From contig PLRS01000122.1 in assembly GCA_003164035.1 (NCBI GenBank), forward strand, positions 51,312 through 96,566: DNA of 45,255 nucleotides. The letters run 5' to 3'. The translations under genes and the position numbers were made by a program. Below, in pieces: positions 15,980-24,217 of this stretch (within the stretch, counting starts at the first letter, position 1; every line of letters begins with the position of its first letter). The notes below the pieces were generated by a model. The model saw only the letters and a list, made by a program, of their open reading frames with translations, searched no databases and had not been told where the DNA came from. This stretch comes from Bryobacterales bacterium. GTDB taxonomy: Bacteria > Acidobacteriota > Terriglobia > Bryobacterales > Bryobacteraceae.

Positions 15980-16654
15980 TCACCTCCAAAATCGTTTTTT
16001 CGCCAGAAACGCCAAATTCTGAAATCCGTCGCGCCAGAGGTTCAGCTTGGTCTCGCCCATTCTTGAGGAATACAGAATCGAGATTTCGCCGAAGCGGATG
16101 CGGGGGTCGCGCAGGGCTTCGATTTTGATCTCTTCGGAGAATGCCATGCCGTCGGATTCCAGCTTCATATGTTCCAGAATCGAGCGGCGGAACACCCACA
16201 TGCCGGATTGCGAATCGCGCACCCAGCGAAAGAAGAGCACGGACATCGAGAGCGACAGCGCCAGGTTGCCGATTTTGTTGCGCCAACTCATGGCCTGGCG
16301 GTCGCGCACGGGGAAGCGGGAGGCGCTCAGAAAATCGACGCTGAGATGGAGGAACGCTTCGATCAGGTAGGAAAGCGCGTCCACCGGGTAGCTTTGGTCG
16401 CCATCGAGGGTGACGACAAGATCGCCAGTGGCGGCGGCGAATCCGCGCTTGTAGGCGCGGCCGTAACCGCGCACGTCTTCGCGAATGACTTTGGCGCCGA
16501 GCGAGATGGCGACTTCCGTAGTGCGGTCGGTCGAGGCGTTATCCACCACGATCACTTCATCCACGAATTCCGGCATGGCGCGAAGCACGCGTTCGATGCC
16601 CTGCTCCTCGTTCAGGCAGGGGATGATGACGGTGATGGATTGGGATTTATACAT
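15980..16654 (-). CDS. DPM1-like family 2 glycosyltransferase
   Basis: A 224-residue GT-A fold enzyme. The nucleotide-sugar site is seen in ITVIIPCLNEEQGIERVL (residues 7-24), VIVVDNASTDRTTE and the metal-binding DGD in VTLDGDQSYP. No membrane anchor is obvious, and the protein ends KLNLWRDGFQNLAFLAKK. Relatives transfer a sugar such as mannose or glucose to a polyprenyl phosphate at the membrane face. It lies on the strand of the polysaccharide genes further along, but a divergent secreted-protein gene separates them. Family assignment is secure; donor and acceptor are not. Confidence 0.9.
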   Translation of the reverse strand: MYKSQSITVIIPCLNEEQGIERVLRAMPEFVDEVIVVDNASTDRTTEVAISLGAKVIREDVRGYGRAYKRGFAAATGDLVVTLDGDQSYPVDALSYLIEAFLHLSVDFLSASRFPVRDRQAMSWRNKIGNLALSLSMSVLFFRWVRDSQSGMWVFRRSILEHMKLESDGMAFSEEIKIEALRDPRIRFGEISILYSSRMGETKLNLWRDGFQNLAFLAKKRFWR

Positions 16655-16726
16655 GCGATTTATACATGAAGGTTCGACTTTTTCCGGGCGCCGCGCGTCT
16701 GATGGTGAGAAGCGGCAATTGCTATC

Positions 16727-17326
16727 ATGACAACGATGAAGCGGGGCTGGTTGGCTCTAACGGGGATGGTTTTGTGCGGGCTGGGAAGCGCGGCGTGGGC
16801 CGCCGATCTACACAGCGTACACGCGGTGTACCTGGTGAACATGGCCCATGGGTTGGACCAGTATCTGGCCAACCGGCTGACCGGCGAGCACGTATTTGTG
16901 GTGGTGACCGACCCGAAGAAGGCTGATGCGGTGATCGCCGAAAATTTGGGGGAGAACCTGGACGCGACGCTCGAAACCATCGCACCCAGCCCCAAGCCGA
17001 AGGAAAAGGAAGAGGCGAAAGCGGTGGAACCGCCAGACGCCAAAGGCAAGGGCAAAGGCGACCCGTCCGCCGGTAGCGGCAGTTCGCTGGCGGCGGCTTT
17101 CGGCGGCGATACCAACAACAAGCTGGAACATCCGGTTTCGAACTTCAGCCGTTCGAAGGGAACGATATTCCTGGTGGACGCCAAGTCGCGGCAGGTGGTC
17201 TGGTCGCTATACATCCAGCCGAAGGGCACCGAGAGCAAGGACATGGACCGCACGGCCTCCGACATTGTAAGCCGCCTCAAGAAAGACCTGAACCCGAAGA
17301 CGCCGAAAGCGGCGCGGGCGAATTAG
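16727..17326 (+). CDS. Secreted protein of unknown function
   Basis: A 199-residue protein with a clear signal peptide (MKRGWLALTGMVLCGLGS, cleaved near AAWAAD). The mature N-terminal part (LHSVHAVYLVNMAHGLDQ, then VFVVVTDPKKADAVIAE) looks like an alpha/beta domain that may handle a peptide or nucleotide. A Pro/Lys/Glu-rich low-complexity linker spans about residues 85-125. The C-terminal part (GTIFLVDAKSRQVVWSLYIQP, ending ASDIVSRLKKDL) resembles proteins described in Acidobacteria only as hypothetical. An ATG at 16736 is an alternative start. Its 3' end overlaps the convergent glycosyltransferase gene by 50 bases. Confidence 0.75.
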   Translation: MTTMKRGWLALTGMVLCGLGSAAWAADLHSVHAVYLVNMAHGLDQYLANRLTGEHVFVVVTDPKKADAVIAENLGENLDATLETIAPSPKPKEKEEAKAVEPPDAKGKGKGDPSAGSGSSLAAAFGGDTNNKLEHPVSNFSRSKGTIFLVDAKSRQVVWSLYIQPKGTESKDMDRTASDIVSRLKKDLNPKTPKAARAN

Positions 17327-19679
17327 CAGCGGCGGGAATCGGGCCCGCCGCGCGCTTGCGGCGCACCAGTTGGCGGTACTCATCCACGAGACGGCCGGTA
17401 ATGGCTGCCATATCCCATTCGGCTTCTACCATGGCGCGGGCCCGCGCGGCCATCCGCGCGGCGCCGGCGGGGTCTTCCAGAATCGCTACCACGCGTTCGG
17501 CGAAAGCGGCGGGGGCATCCGCCAGGCTGCAATATTCGCCATCGACGGCGGCCAACCCTTCGGCGCCGATGGTGGTGGATACCACCGGAATGCCGGCGGC
17601 GAAGGCTTCGAGCAGCTTGACGCGCACGCCCGAGCCGCTCAGGATGGGGCAGACGAACGCGGCATAGCGGCTCATGGGACCGCGCACGTCGTCTACGCAG
17701 CCAAGCATTTCCAGGTTGGCGGAATAATCCGCGTAGGTGTGCGCGGGGGGCGGGTCGGAGCCCACCAGGATGAGGCGGGCATCGGGGCGGCGCCGCAAAA
17801 CCAAGGGCAGCACCTCGTGTACGAACCAATCCACCGCGGCGCGATTGGGGTCGTGGCGGAAGCTGCCGACGAACAGCAGGGTAGCCGGCTCGCGGGCGAC
17901 CGCGGGGAGACTGTAGCGCCGGGTATCGATACCGGCGCGTAAACCCGGCCGCAGACGGGCAGCCATCCGCGGCAGAAACCCGAGCAGGTAGCGCCGGTTG
18001 ACGGCGGTGCAGACCTGCACCTGGTCGAACGCCGGCAACACCCGCAATTCATAGCGGAGCATGCGGAGATACTCCATGCGGGCTTTCATCTCGGCGGTGG
18101 CGCTGATGGAGTGGCCGAAGCCGCGGGCGATGGATTGAAACGAGACGTCGTGCTCGAACAGGGCGGTGGGAATGCGGCGAAAGTCGCAGCGGTATTGGGC
18201 CAGGGGCGTGTATTCGAGCTGTAATACATCGATGCGCCGGAGCAGGAGCTGGCGGTGGATCAGCCACTCGAAATCGTGGTCGCGGAATTCGCGCACGGCG
18301 TGGGGGGTGAGCGATGCGGAACCGCGCGTACGGCCGGTGGGACGCGCGATCCACTCCGAAGAGGCGCAGAACTCCGCCAGCTTGCGGTTGTCGGTTTCCT
18401 GCCAGGTCCAATCCAGCATTCCCACCACGTGCGTTTCGGCCAGGCGGGCGAGCTCCGCCAGAGTCTGGGACATGAAGACCGCGCCGCCGTGAGTGGGAGG
18501 GTTGATGGGATAAGGAGAGACGAACAGCACGCGCAGGCGCTCCGGGTCGGCTTCCATGGGCGCGAAGCGATCGCGGAAGTAGCCGCCCATGGGACGGCGG
18601 AACGCTTCGGCGTCGCCGACGACGGCAAGCGTTCGGGCGCGCCAGCGGGACCGGACCGCGCCGGGCAATTGGCGGAAGGCCCGCCATACGGCCGCAAAAT
18701 TCGGACGCAGCGGAACGTCGCCGAAGACGACGGCGAGCAAGGCGCCCACCCAGGTAAAGGCCAGGTGAGAAACCAGGCGCGGCCAGGCATGGATATTCTT
18801 CCAGGACCAGAGCAGGTAATTCTTCTTGAGCACAGCCTGGATCTGGTCTTCGCGAAACCGCTTGCCGATGGTGCCGCGATGTTCGTGGTAGACCACGCTG
18901 CGCGGCTGATACAGCACCTTCCAGCCTCGCTTCCAGGCCATGTATCCCAGGTCGGTATCCTCCAGGTAGAAGGGCGCCAGCAATTCGTCGAAGCCGCCGA
19001 GCTCCAGGAACTTGCGGCGATCGAAGGTGCAGGAACCGCCGCCGCCGTAGAAACAAGGGAACAATGCATCGACCTGGGGATCGATGCGATGGCGGACGCG
19101 GAGCTGGCCGTCTTCCCACCAGCCCTGCGTCAGGCCGGTTTCCTCGCGTATCTTCGCCGGGTCGGTGAAGAATATCTGACAGGAAACGGCGAACACCAGT
19201 GGGTCGCGGAAGCCTTCGAGCAGGGGAGCGAGGAAATCCGGGGCCACGCGCATATCGCTGTTGAGCAGAACCACGATGTCATTGGCGGCGGCGCGGAATC
19301 CGGCATTGGAGCCGCCGCCGAAACCGAGATTCTTTTCGAGGCTTACAAGAGTTACCTGGGGGAAGTGGGTGCGTACGAATTCGGCGCTGCCATCGGAGGA
19401 GCCATTATCCACCACCACGATTTCGTTAGCCGGATTGCCGGCCAGGGCGGCGACGATGGAGGGCAGGTACTTCGCGAGCAAATCGCGACCGTTCCAGTTG
19501 GGAATGACCACGCTGGCGGCGGTGGAATCCGGCGCGGCGGGAGCCGCTGTTGAGGGTCGCCGTCCGGCCACGAACCAGGCGAGATCGGCCGCCAGCATCG
19601 CCAGCGCCGCCAGCGCAAACAGCAGGGGCGACAACAGCAGCAACGGCAGGGCGCGGAGAATCCGTTTGGCTAGGGACAT
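17277..19679 (-). CDS. GT2-GT4 fusion glycosyltransferase
   Basis: An 800-residue fusion of two glycosyltransferases. Residues 1-40 form a membrane anchor (ALPLLLLSPLLFALAALAML). A GT2 domain follows at about 55-330: SVVIPNWNGRDLLAKYLPS, VVVDNGSSDGSAEF, LLNSDMRVAP and the acceptor-side GFDELLAPFYLEDTDLGY. From about residue 385 there is a GT4 domain: VLFVSPYPINPPTHGGA, LLFVGSFRHDPNRAAVDWF and the donor-site stretch GSGVRVKLLEAFAAGIPVVST. The two activities probably add successive sugars to one glycan on the cytoplasmic face. The start at 19679 is one base after the methyltransferase stop, so translation is coupled. Confidence 0.9.
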   Translation of the reverse strand: MSLAKRILRALPLLLLSPLLFALAALAMLAADLAWFVAGRRPSTAAPAAPDSTAASVVIPNWNGRDLLAKYLPSIVAALAGNPANEIVVVDNGSSDGSAEFVRTHFPQVTLVSLEKNLGFGGGSNAGFRAAANDIVVLLNSDMRVAPDFLAPLLEGFRDPLVFAVSCQIFFTDPAKIREETGLTQGWWEDGQLRVRHRIDPQVDALFPCFYGGGGSCTFDRRKFLELGGFDELLAPFYLEDTDLGYMAWKRGWKVLYQPRSVVYHEHRGTIGKRFREDQIQAVLKKNYLLWSWKNIHAWPRLVSHLAFTWVGALLAVVFGDVPLRPNFAAVWRAFRQLPGAVRSRWRARTLAVVGDAEAFRRPMGGYFRDRFAPMEADPERLRVLFVSPYPINPPTHGGAVFMSQTLAELARLAETHVVGMLDWTWQETDNRKLAEFCASSEWIARPTGRTRGSASLTPHAVREFRDHDFEWLIHRQLLLRRIDVLQLEYTPLAQYRCDFRRIPTALFEHDVSFQSIARGFGHSISATAEMKARMEYLRMLRYELRVLPAFDQVQVCTAVNRRYLLGFLPRMAARLRPGLRAGIDTRRYSLPAVAREPATLLFVGSFRHDPNRAAVDWFVHEVLPLVLRRRPDARLILVGSDPPPAHTYADYSANLEMLGCVDDVRGPMSRYAAFVCPILSGSGVRVKLLEAFAAGIPVVSTTIGAEGLAAVDGEYCSLADAPAAFAERVVAILEDPAGAARMAARARAMVEAEWDMAAITGRLVDEYRQLVRRKRAAGPIPAAANSPAPLSASSGSGLS

Positions 19680-19680
19680 G

Positions 19681-20955
19681 TCAACTGGCGGGCGGCTCCG
19701 GACCCAGGCCTATTTTGCGGCCCAGCTTCACCCATCGGGAACCGCGGTACAGGGCAAGCCGCGCTTCGAGAGCCTGGGCTTGCCGCTGGAGGCCGAGCGC
19801 CCATTCGGTGCGCTCGTCGCGTTCGGTTTCGGTGCGATGCAGGGCGTCGAGAGCGAGCTTCTTATCGGCGATCTCGGCATCCAGGCGGGCTTCGGCGTCG
19901 CGCGCCCACCCGATCTTCTCCTGAACGTCCTCTTCGAGCTCGTTCACCTGGAATTGGTAGCCCTCGGCCATTTGCCGCGCGCTCTCCTGTTCCTGCGCCA
20001 ATTCCTCTTGCAGTGTTTCAATACGGGCGCTGCGCTCGTTCAGCTCCGCATTCAGGCTGGCGGCCCACTGGTTGCTCTTTTCCAGCTCCTGCATCTGGTC
20101 GCGGAACACGGCCAGCAGTTGCTGATGCTGGCGATCGAATTCGGCCAGGTCCCGCAGGGCTTTCTCCAGCCAGCCGTTCTTGGTGGCGAGTTCGGTCTCG
20201 AGCAGAGCGATGTGCCGCTCGCGTTCGCGCAGCACGTTGGCAGTGCGGGGAATGTAGACGAAAGTAGGACTGCCGATCTGCGGCCGGTGGGCGCAAACCG
20301 CCAGAAAGAAGTGCGATTCGCCGGCCACCGGGTCGGCCGAATCCACCCGCGATTCCACCGTGCTGGCGCATGCCGTGCCGCCCGGGTGGTGAGGCTGGAA
20401 GGTGACGCCTTCCACGTGATTTTCCAGGAACAGCGTCACGTGCGGGAAAACGGCCTCCAGTTCGGCGCGGAATTCGTCGAATTCAAATTCGTGCACATGG
20501 AAAGGGTTGGCTCCTTCGCGGCCTCGCGATTCGGTGTAGTAGAGCTTATTGGGCGTGGAGACGATGAACTGGCCGGAGGGCGCCAGCAGGCGGCGGGCTT
20601 CGCTCAGCAGCTCCCGCCAATCGGCCAGGTGCTCGATCACCTCGAAAGCTACCACCAGGTCGAACGTAGCAACGGGGTGGGGCAGGGCGGTGCAGGACGC
20701 CTGCTCGAAGAACAGGTTGGAATCGCGGTAGTTGGCGCGGGCGAAATCCACGGCTTCGGGCGCGATGTCGGCGCCGACGGCGGAAAGAGCGTAGCGGGCC
20801 AGTTCGGCGGTGCCGTAGCCGGCGCCGCAACCCAGGTCCAGCACGCGTTTGCCGCGCGCCAAACGGGCGGCGAAGGTGTAGCGCGCCAGGTGTTCGTTCA
20901 GCAGGTCGGCATCCACCTGGCCGGGAATCACGCGCTCGCCGGTGAATTCAACCAA
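19681..20955 (-). CDS. SAM methyltransferase with long coiled coil
   Basis: Residues 1-240 form a class I methyltransferase: VLDLGCGAGYGTAELARYAL is the SAM motif I (about 38-57), followed by VGADIAPEAVDFARANY and DLVVAFEVIEHLADW. Residues 245-400 are a long heptad-like coiled coil rich in Glu, Gln, Arg and Ala (RERERHIALLETELATKN through ALDALHRTETERDE). A basic amphipathic tail ends it (LYRGSRWVKLGRKIGLGP). The layout recalls the WbdD-type O-antigen chain terminators, where a coiled coil measures chain length and a methyl cap stops growth, but the kinase domain is absent. The gene overlaps the ABC ATPase gene by eight bases, which supports a joint role. Confidence 0.85.
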   Translation of the reverse strand: MVEFTGERVIPGQVDADLLNEHLARYTFAARLARGKRVLDLGCGAGYGTAELARYALSAVGADIAPEAVDFARANYRDSNLFFEQASCTALPHPVATFDLVVAFEVIEHLADWRELLSEARRLLAPSGQFIVSTPNKLYYTESRGREGANPFHVHEFEFDEFRAELEAVFPHVTLFLENHVEGVTFQPHHPGGTACASTVESRVDSADPVAGESHFFLAVCAHRPQIGSPTFVYIPRTANVLRERERHIALLETELATKNGWLEKALRDLAEFDRQHQQLLAVFRDQMQELEKSNQWAASLNAELNERSARIETLQEELAQEQESARQMAEGYQFQVNELEEDVQEKIGWARDAEARLDAEIADKKLALDALHRTETERDERTEWALGLQRQAQALEARLALYRGSRWVKLGRKIGLGPEPPAS

Positions 20956-22294
20956 GACGGTTCTCCACGATCTCGGTTTCGGCCTCGCCCAGGCGGGCGT
21001 TGACTTCCACCCGGCAGGGCAGGTGGATGTAGCCGTAGATCTGCTGTTCGGACCGGCTCATCTGCAGCGAGATGGCGTTGTCGATCCAATCGCACATGGC
21101 GTAGGCCGAAAGGTCGCCATCGGCAATCGCCGGGGAAAAGGAAAACGAGGCGGGATAGAGCTCCGGCAGGTCGAGATGGAAATCGACGGTGACGATATCG
21201 CCGGGTGCCAGCGGCGATAGTTCACAACCCTCGCGCGCGGTGTTGGTGCCGGCGAAATCGATGCCGAGTTGATTGCGCAGCATGAATCCAACGATCGGAT
21301 TCGAGACCTCCGCATGCGCGCGCACGCTGATGCGAACCACGATGCGCGACGCCGGATCGAGCAGGTGCAGCGGAGCGCCCAACTCGTCGAGCACGGCGAT
21401 GCCCAGGATTTCGGCTCGCCGGTCGCCGAAGCGATGGTCGATGTTGGGGATGGTTTCGACGATTTCCGGCGCGCGGGCGGAGCCGCGGGAAGAAGCGGCA
21501 GCCGATGCGGCGCTCCGGGCCGGATGGATCAACCGGTAATTGGTGTCTTTTTCCGTCATGGCAGCCAGGTATTTGGCCACCACGCGATCGGGATCGCCCA
21601 GATCCACCACCCGCCCATGGTCCAACCAGAGGGCGCGGTCGCCAATGGCCTTCACGTCGGAAACGGCGTGGGATACATACAGTATAGTCACCCCGCGGGC
21701 GCGGAGTTCGTGGACCTTGCGCATGCAGCGCTGGCGGAAATAAATGTCGCCCACGGCCAGGGCTTCGTCGACCAGGAGCACCTCGGGGTCGACGTTGATG
21801 GCCACGGCGAAGGCCAGGCGCACCACCATGCCGCTGGAGTAAGTCTTGACCGGCTGATTGATGAATTCGCCGATTTCGGCGAAAGCTTCGATGTCGGCAT
21901 ACCGCGCGCCGATCTGGCGCGTGGACATACCCAGGATGGAGCCGTTCAGGAACACGTTATCGCGGCCGCTGAACTCGGGGTTGAAGCCGGCGCCAAGCTC
22001 GAGCAGCGCAGCGACGCGGCCATTAACGGCGGCCGTCCCGGAAGTGGGCTGAAAGATGCCGGCCACGATCTGCAACAGGGTACTTTTGCCCGATCCGTTT
22101 TCGCCAATGATACAGAAGGTCTGGCCGCGGGGCACCTCGAAGCTGACGTCGTGGAGGGCCCAGAAATCCCGGTGACGCTTCAGGCGGTTGAAAGACAGCA
22201 ATTCCTTGAGCCGGTCGCCCGGCGATTTGTAGATCGCGTAGCTCTTGGAAACTCCTTGAAATTCAACAGCGTTTAGGGGCACGGGAGGAAACAT
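20948..22294 (-). CDS. Wzt-type polysaccharide ABC exporter ATPase
   Basis: A 448-residue protein. The ATPase domain has Walker A GENGSGKST (about residue 66), a degenerate signature KTYSSGMVVRLAFA and Walker B EVLLVDEALAVGD. The switch His lies in ILYVSHAVSD. After a linker rich in Ala and Ser (residues 265-285), a C-terminal beta-sandwich (about 300-440) is like the carbohydrate-binding domain of Wzt that recognises the finished chain terminus. Such ATPases pair with a Wzm membrane permease, but none is next to it here; the upstream neighbour is divergent. Export across the inner membrane of the glycan made by the neighbouring enzymes is likely. ATG at 22294; MFPPVPLNAVEFQGV. Confidence 0.9.
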   Translation of the reverse strand: MFPPVPLNAVEFQGVSKSYAIYKSPGDRLKELLSFNRLKRHRDFWALHDVSFEVPRGQTFCIIGENGSGKSTLLQIVAGIFQPTSGTAAVNGRVAALLELGAGFNPEFSGRDNVFLNGSILGMSTRQIGARYADIEAFAEIGEFINQPVKTYSSGMVVRLAFAVAINVDPEVLLVDEALAVGDIYFRQRCMRKVHELRARGVTILYVSHAVSDVKAIGDRALWLDHGRVVDLGDPDRVVAKYLAAMTEKDTNYRLIHPARSAASAAASSRGSARAPEIVETIPNIDHRFGDRRAEILGIAVLDELGAPLHLLDPASRIVVRISVRAHAEVSNPIVGFMLRNQLGIDFAGTNTAREGCELSPLAPGDIVTVDFHLDLPELYPASFSFSPAIADGDLSAYAMCDWIDNAISLQMSRSEQQIYGYIHLPCRVEVNARLGEAETEIVENRLG

Positions 22295-22411
22295 TAGTGT
22301 AACAGCGGGAATGCGTGGAATGCGTGGCGGGCGGTCCTGTGTCGAGACTGGATCTGCGCTAACATCAAAAATGCTCGCGCGCCCGGCACCCGCTGGGCCG
22401 CCCGACCCAAT

Positions 22412-22972
22412 ATGCCTCGATCGCTAGAGCTGAGCCGGCTCAGCTACCTCACCCGCGATCACCGAATTAATGTTTACGTACACTGGTCCGTCTTTCTCAT
22501 TAGCGCCCTGATGCTCCTGGGCACTCTCCAAAACCGACTGGCAACGGTGATCGGTTTGGCCTCGTACTTGGGCGTCTTGATTATTCATGAATCCGGTCAC
22601 CTGATGATGGCTCGGCTCAGGGGATATGAGGCGTTGAGCATCGAACTTTACCCCATCTTTGGCATCGCGTGCTATGAGAGGCCCGAATCTCGATTCGACC
22701 GCGCGGCAATCGCTTGGGGCGGAGTGCTGGCGCAGGCCGCTGTTGGAGTTCCTGTCGCAGTGTACATCGCAATGCAGGGCTACAGTCGATTCGAACCAGT
22801 CAACGCCGCTCTAGCAATTCTGGGTGACATTTCTCTCTGTATCGCGGCGTTTAACCTCCTTCCTCTTGGCCCGCTCGACGGCTCCTTCGCTTGGGATCTC
22901 CTACCCGCATTCATCGAGCGAAGACGAAATCGACATAGAAGGCGCGTGGTTCCCTACCGATCGGCACGCTAG
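22412..22972 (+). CDS. Small M50 (site-2) metalloprotease
   Basis: A 186-residue membrane protein. The zinc motif HESGH (HExxH) lies near residue 60 in GVLIIHESGHLMMARLRG. The third ligand motif appears as LLPLGPLDGS near residue 153, the counterpart of NxxPxxxLDG. About four to five hydrophobic segments are present (WSVFLISALMLLGTL, IGLASYLGVLII, AQAAVGVPVAVYIAM, ISLCIAAFNLLPL). There is no PDZ domain, so it is a minimal family B type. Such proteases cleave membrane-bound substrates such as anti-sigma factors. No anti-sigma or sigma factor is adjacent. The C-terminus is basic (RRRNRHRRRVVPYRS). Confidence 0.85.
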   Translation: MPRSLELSRLSYLTRDHRINVYVHWSVFLISALMLLGTLQNRLATVIGLASYLGVLIIHESGHLMMARLRGYEALSIELYPIFGIACYERPESRFDRAAIAWGGVLAQAAVGVPVAVYIAMQGYSRFEPVNAALAILGDISLCIAAFNLLPLGPLDGSFAWDLLPAFIERRRNRHRRRVVPYRSAR

Positions 22973-22982
22973 CTATAGCTAG
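22969..22982. repeat. 14-base perfect palindrome at the M50 stop
   Basis: CTAGCTATAGCTAG is a perfect palindrome and includes the TAG stop of the protease gene. A short AT-rich insertion or recombination scar is possible, but it could also be chance. Confidence 0.35.
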
Positions 22983-23083
22983 GACTCCGCGCGCTCACGC
23001 ACTGGGCTGCCTTCCTTCGCCCTGCCGGGCGAGGTCCGGAGCGTCGCTGGGCCCACCGGCGATGATCACGCTGGGGTTGGGGA

Positions 23084-23371
23084 CTACTCCCAGGATGGCG
23101 GATTCCACGGCTGGCTGCGGCTGGTGATGCCTTCTTCGACATCCTTCGTGAAGCCCTCATCGAGAGTCACCGTGGAGCCCCGCGCTTTCGCCAGCGCGAT
23201 GCACTGGGAGATGGTCCGTCGAACGGGAGCGGCCGAGCGAACGACGGCAAACGGCTGCGCGTCGCGCTCGATAACGACCTCGGCGCCGGCCTCCACATGT
23301 TTCAAGACGGCGGCAAAGTCGCGGACGGCATCGGCTTCGCTGACGTGCAACGGCTCCATACTCTCGATCAT
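23084..23371 (-). CDS. Phd-type antitoxin without an intact toxin
   Basis: A 95-residue protein (MIESMEPLHVSEADAV). The N-terminus through EVVIERDAQPFAVVRSA is the Phd/YefM fold. The C-terminus SQPWNPPSWE is the toxin-contacting tail seen in antitoxins paired with PIN toxins. Downstream, where a vapC start is expected, there is only a stretch reading NPSVIIAGG in one frame, without a start or the rest of a PIN domain. It is a paralogue of the antitoxin at 23747-24166 (shared VTLDEG and related spacing). It may act as an orphan repressor. Confidence 0.8.
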   Translation of the reverse strand: MIESMEPLHVSEADAVRDFAAVLKHVEAGAEVVIERDAQPFAVVRSAAPVRRTISQCIALAKARGSTVTLDEGFTKDVEEGITSRSQPWNPPSWE

Positions 23372-23442
23372 AGCGTAGCGCCGGTCGGACGTGGCCGAAT
23401 GCCGCTTTCCCGGCCCGACAGGGCATCGAAAGTGGCCCAGCG

Positions 23443-23467
23443 CGTAAGCCTTGGGGAAACGCTTACG
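23443..23467 (-). terminator. Hairpin after the MazF/PemK stop
   Basis: CGTAAGC (23443-23449) pairs with GCTTACG (23461-23467) around an 11-base loop. It begins two bases after the toxin stop codon at 23469-23471. No T-run follows on the minus strand, so termination strength is uncertain. Confidence 0.4.
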
Positions 23468-23468
23468 G

Positions 23469-23849
23469 TCAAATCTCGATCAGCTGTAGGCTGGCCTTGA
23501 CGGCTAAATCAACGGCATGCATGGTGGCGGCATCGGCCTTGAGCAGGCGCTGGCGGTCGATTGTGCGCAGTTGGTCCAACCGAACCGTTGAAACATTTTG
23601 CAAGCCTGAAAGAGCCGAGGGCACGATGACGGCTTCGTTCGGATAGGGCGGCGTGTTGACCTTGGAAGTGATGGCCGCCACAATTGTGGTCTGACTGTAC
23701 TGATTGCTGATATCGTTCTGGATAATCGGCGCGGGCCTGGTCTTGCTTATTTCGTGGCCAAGCGCCGGGTCGAGCGTCGTGAGGTAGATTTCACCGCGCC
23801 GCGGGTAGCCTTTGCTCCGGCCTGTTCCTCGCGTTCGAGTCTCTGCCAT
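23469..23849 (-). CDS. MazF/PemK-type mRNA interferase
   Basis: I use the ATG at 23849 (MAETRTRGTGRS), giving 126 residues; the family core begins at RRGEIYLTTLDPALGHE. The motif KTRPAPIIQNDISNQYS and the strand TIVAAITSKVNTPPYPNE are typical, as are RLDQLRTIDRQRL near the end. The catalytic Arg and Ser/Thr of this fold are expected in the RGEI and TRP motifs, both present. Family members cut mRNA or other RNA at short single-stranded sites. The first 103 bases are also the 3' end of the upstream antitoxin gene in another frame, a much longer overlap than is usual. Confidence 0.88.
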   Translation of the reverse strand: MAETRTRGTGRSKGYPRRGEIYLTTLDPALGHEISKTRPAPIIQNDISNQYSQTTIVAAITSKVNTPPYPNEAVIVPSALSGLQNVSTVRLDQLRTIDRQRLLKADAATMHAVDLAVKASLQLIEI

Positions 23850-24166
23850 GCTTCCTGCTCCACCGGAAACCACTCTTCGGCAAGTTCCAAGTTCAGTTTG
23901 GCGTTGGCCAAGGCTCCCGCCTTCAGTCGTTCCCGGAGGTTGGCCGTGCCTTCGTCCAATGTCACTTTCGAGCCGCTGGCCTTGGCGGAAGCGGTGGATG
24001 CTTGGCTGGGCCTCCCCGAGCGCGCGGCCGCCTTGATCGTCGCTACGGGACGATGGTCTTGCTCCACGATCACCTCGACTCCCGTCCGGACCTTGGCCAG
24101 AACAGCGTGGACATCGCGAGCGAGTTCAGCTTCCGTGATGCGGAGCGAGCCCATAACTTCAATCAT
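23747..24166 (-). CDS. Phd-type antitoxin overlapping the MazF gene
   Basis: Start at the ATG at 24166 (MIEVMGSLRITEAELARD), giving 139 residues. The N-terminal 80 residues are Phd/YefM-like (VHAVLAKVRTGVEVIVEQ, HRPVATIKAA, VTLDEGTANLRERL). A helical part (NAKLNLELAEEWFPVEQEAW) follows, then a basic tail (ATRGAVKSTSRRSTRRLA). The tail is encoded within the 5' part of the toxin gene, including codons for the toxin's conserved core. Phd-type antitoxins usually pair with Doc, RelE-like or PIN toxins. Pairing with MazF/PemK is a less common combination, though partner exchange among families is known. Confidence 0.8.
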   Translation of the reverse strand: MIEVMGSLRITEAELARDVHAVLAKVRTGVEVIVEQDHRPVATIKAAARSGRPSQASTASAKASGSKVTLDEGTANLRERLKAGALANAKLNLELAEEWFPVEQEAWQRLEREEQAGAKATRGAVKSTSRRSTRRLATK

Positions 24167-24217
24167 AGCGGTTATTCGGCCCCCTCCGGCTTCCACATTG
24201 AGCCCGGCCAACCAACC

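Noticed and set aside
22294-22411. A Wzm permease frame upstream of the Wzt-like gene
   Set aside because: The gap is only 117 bases and the next gene is a divergent M50 protease.
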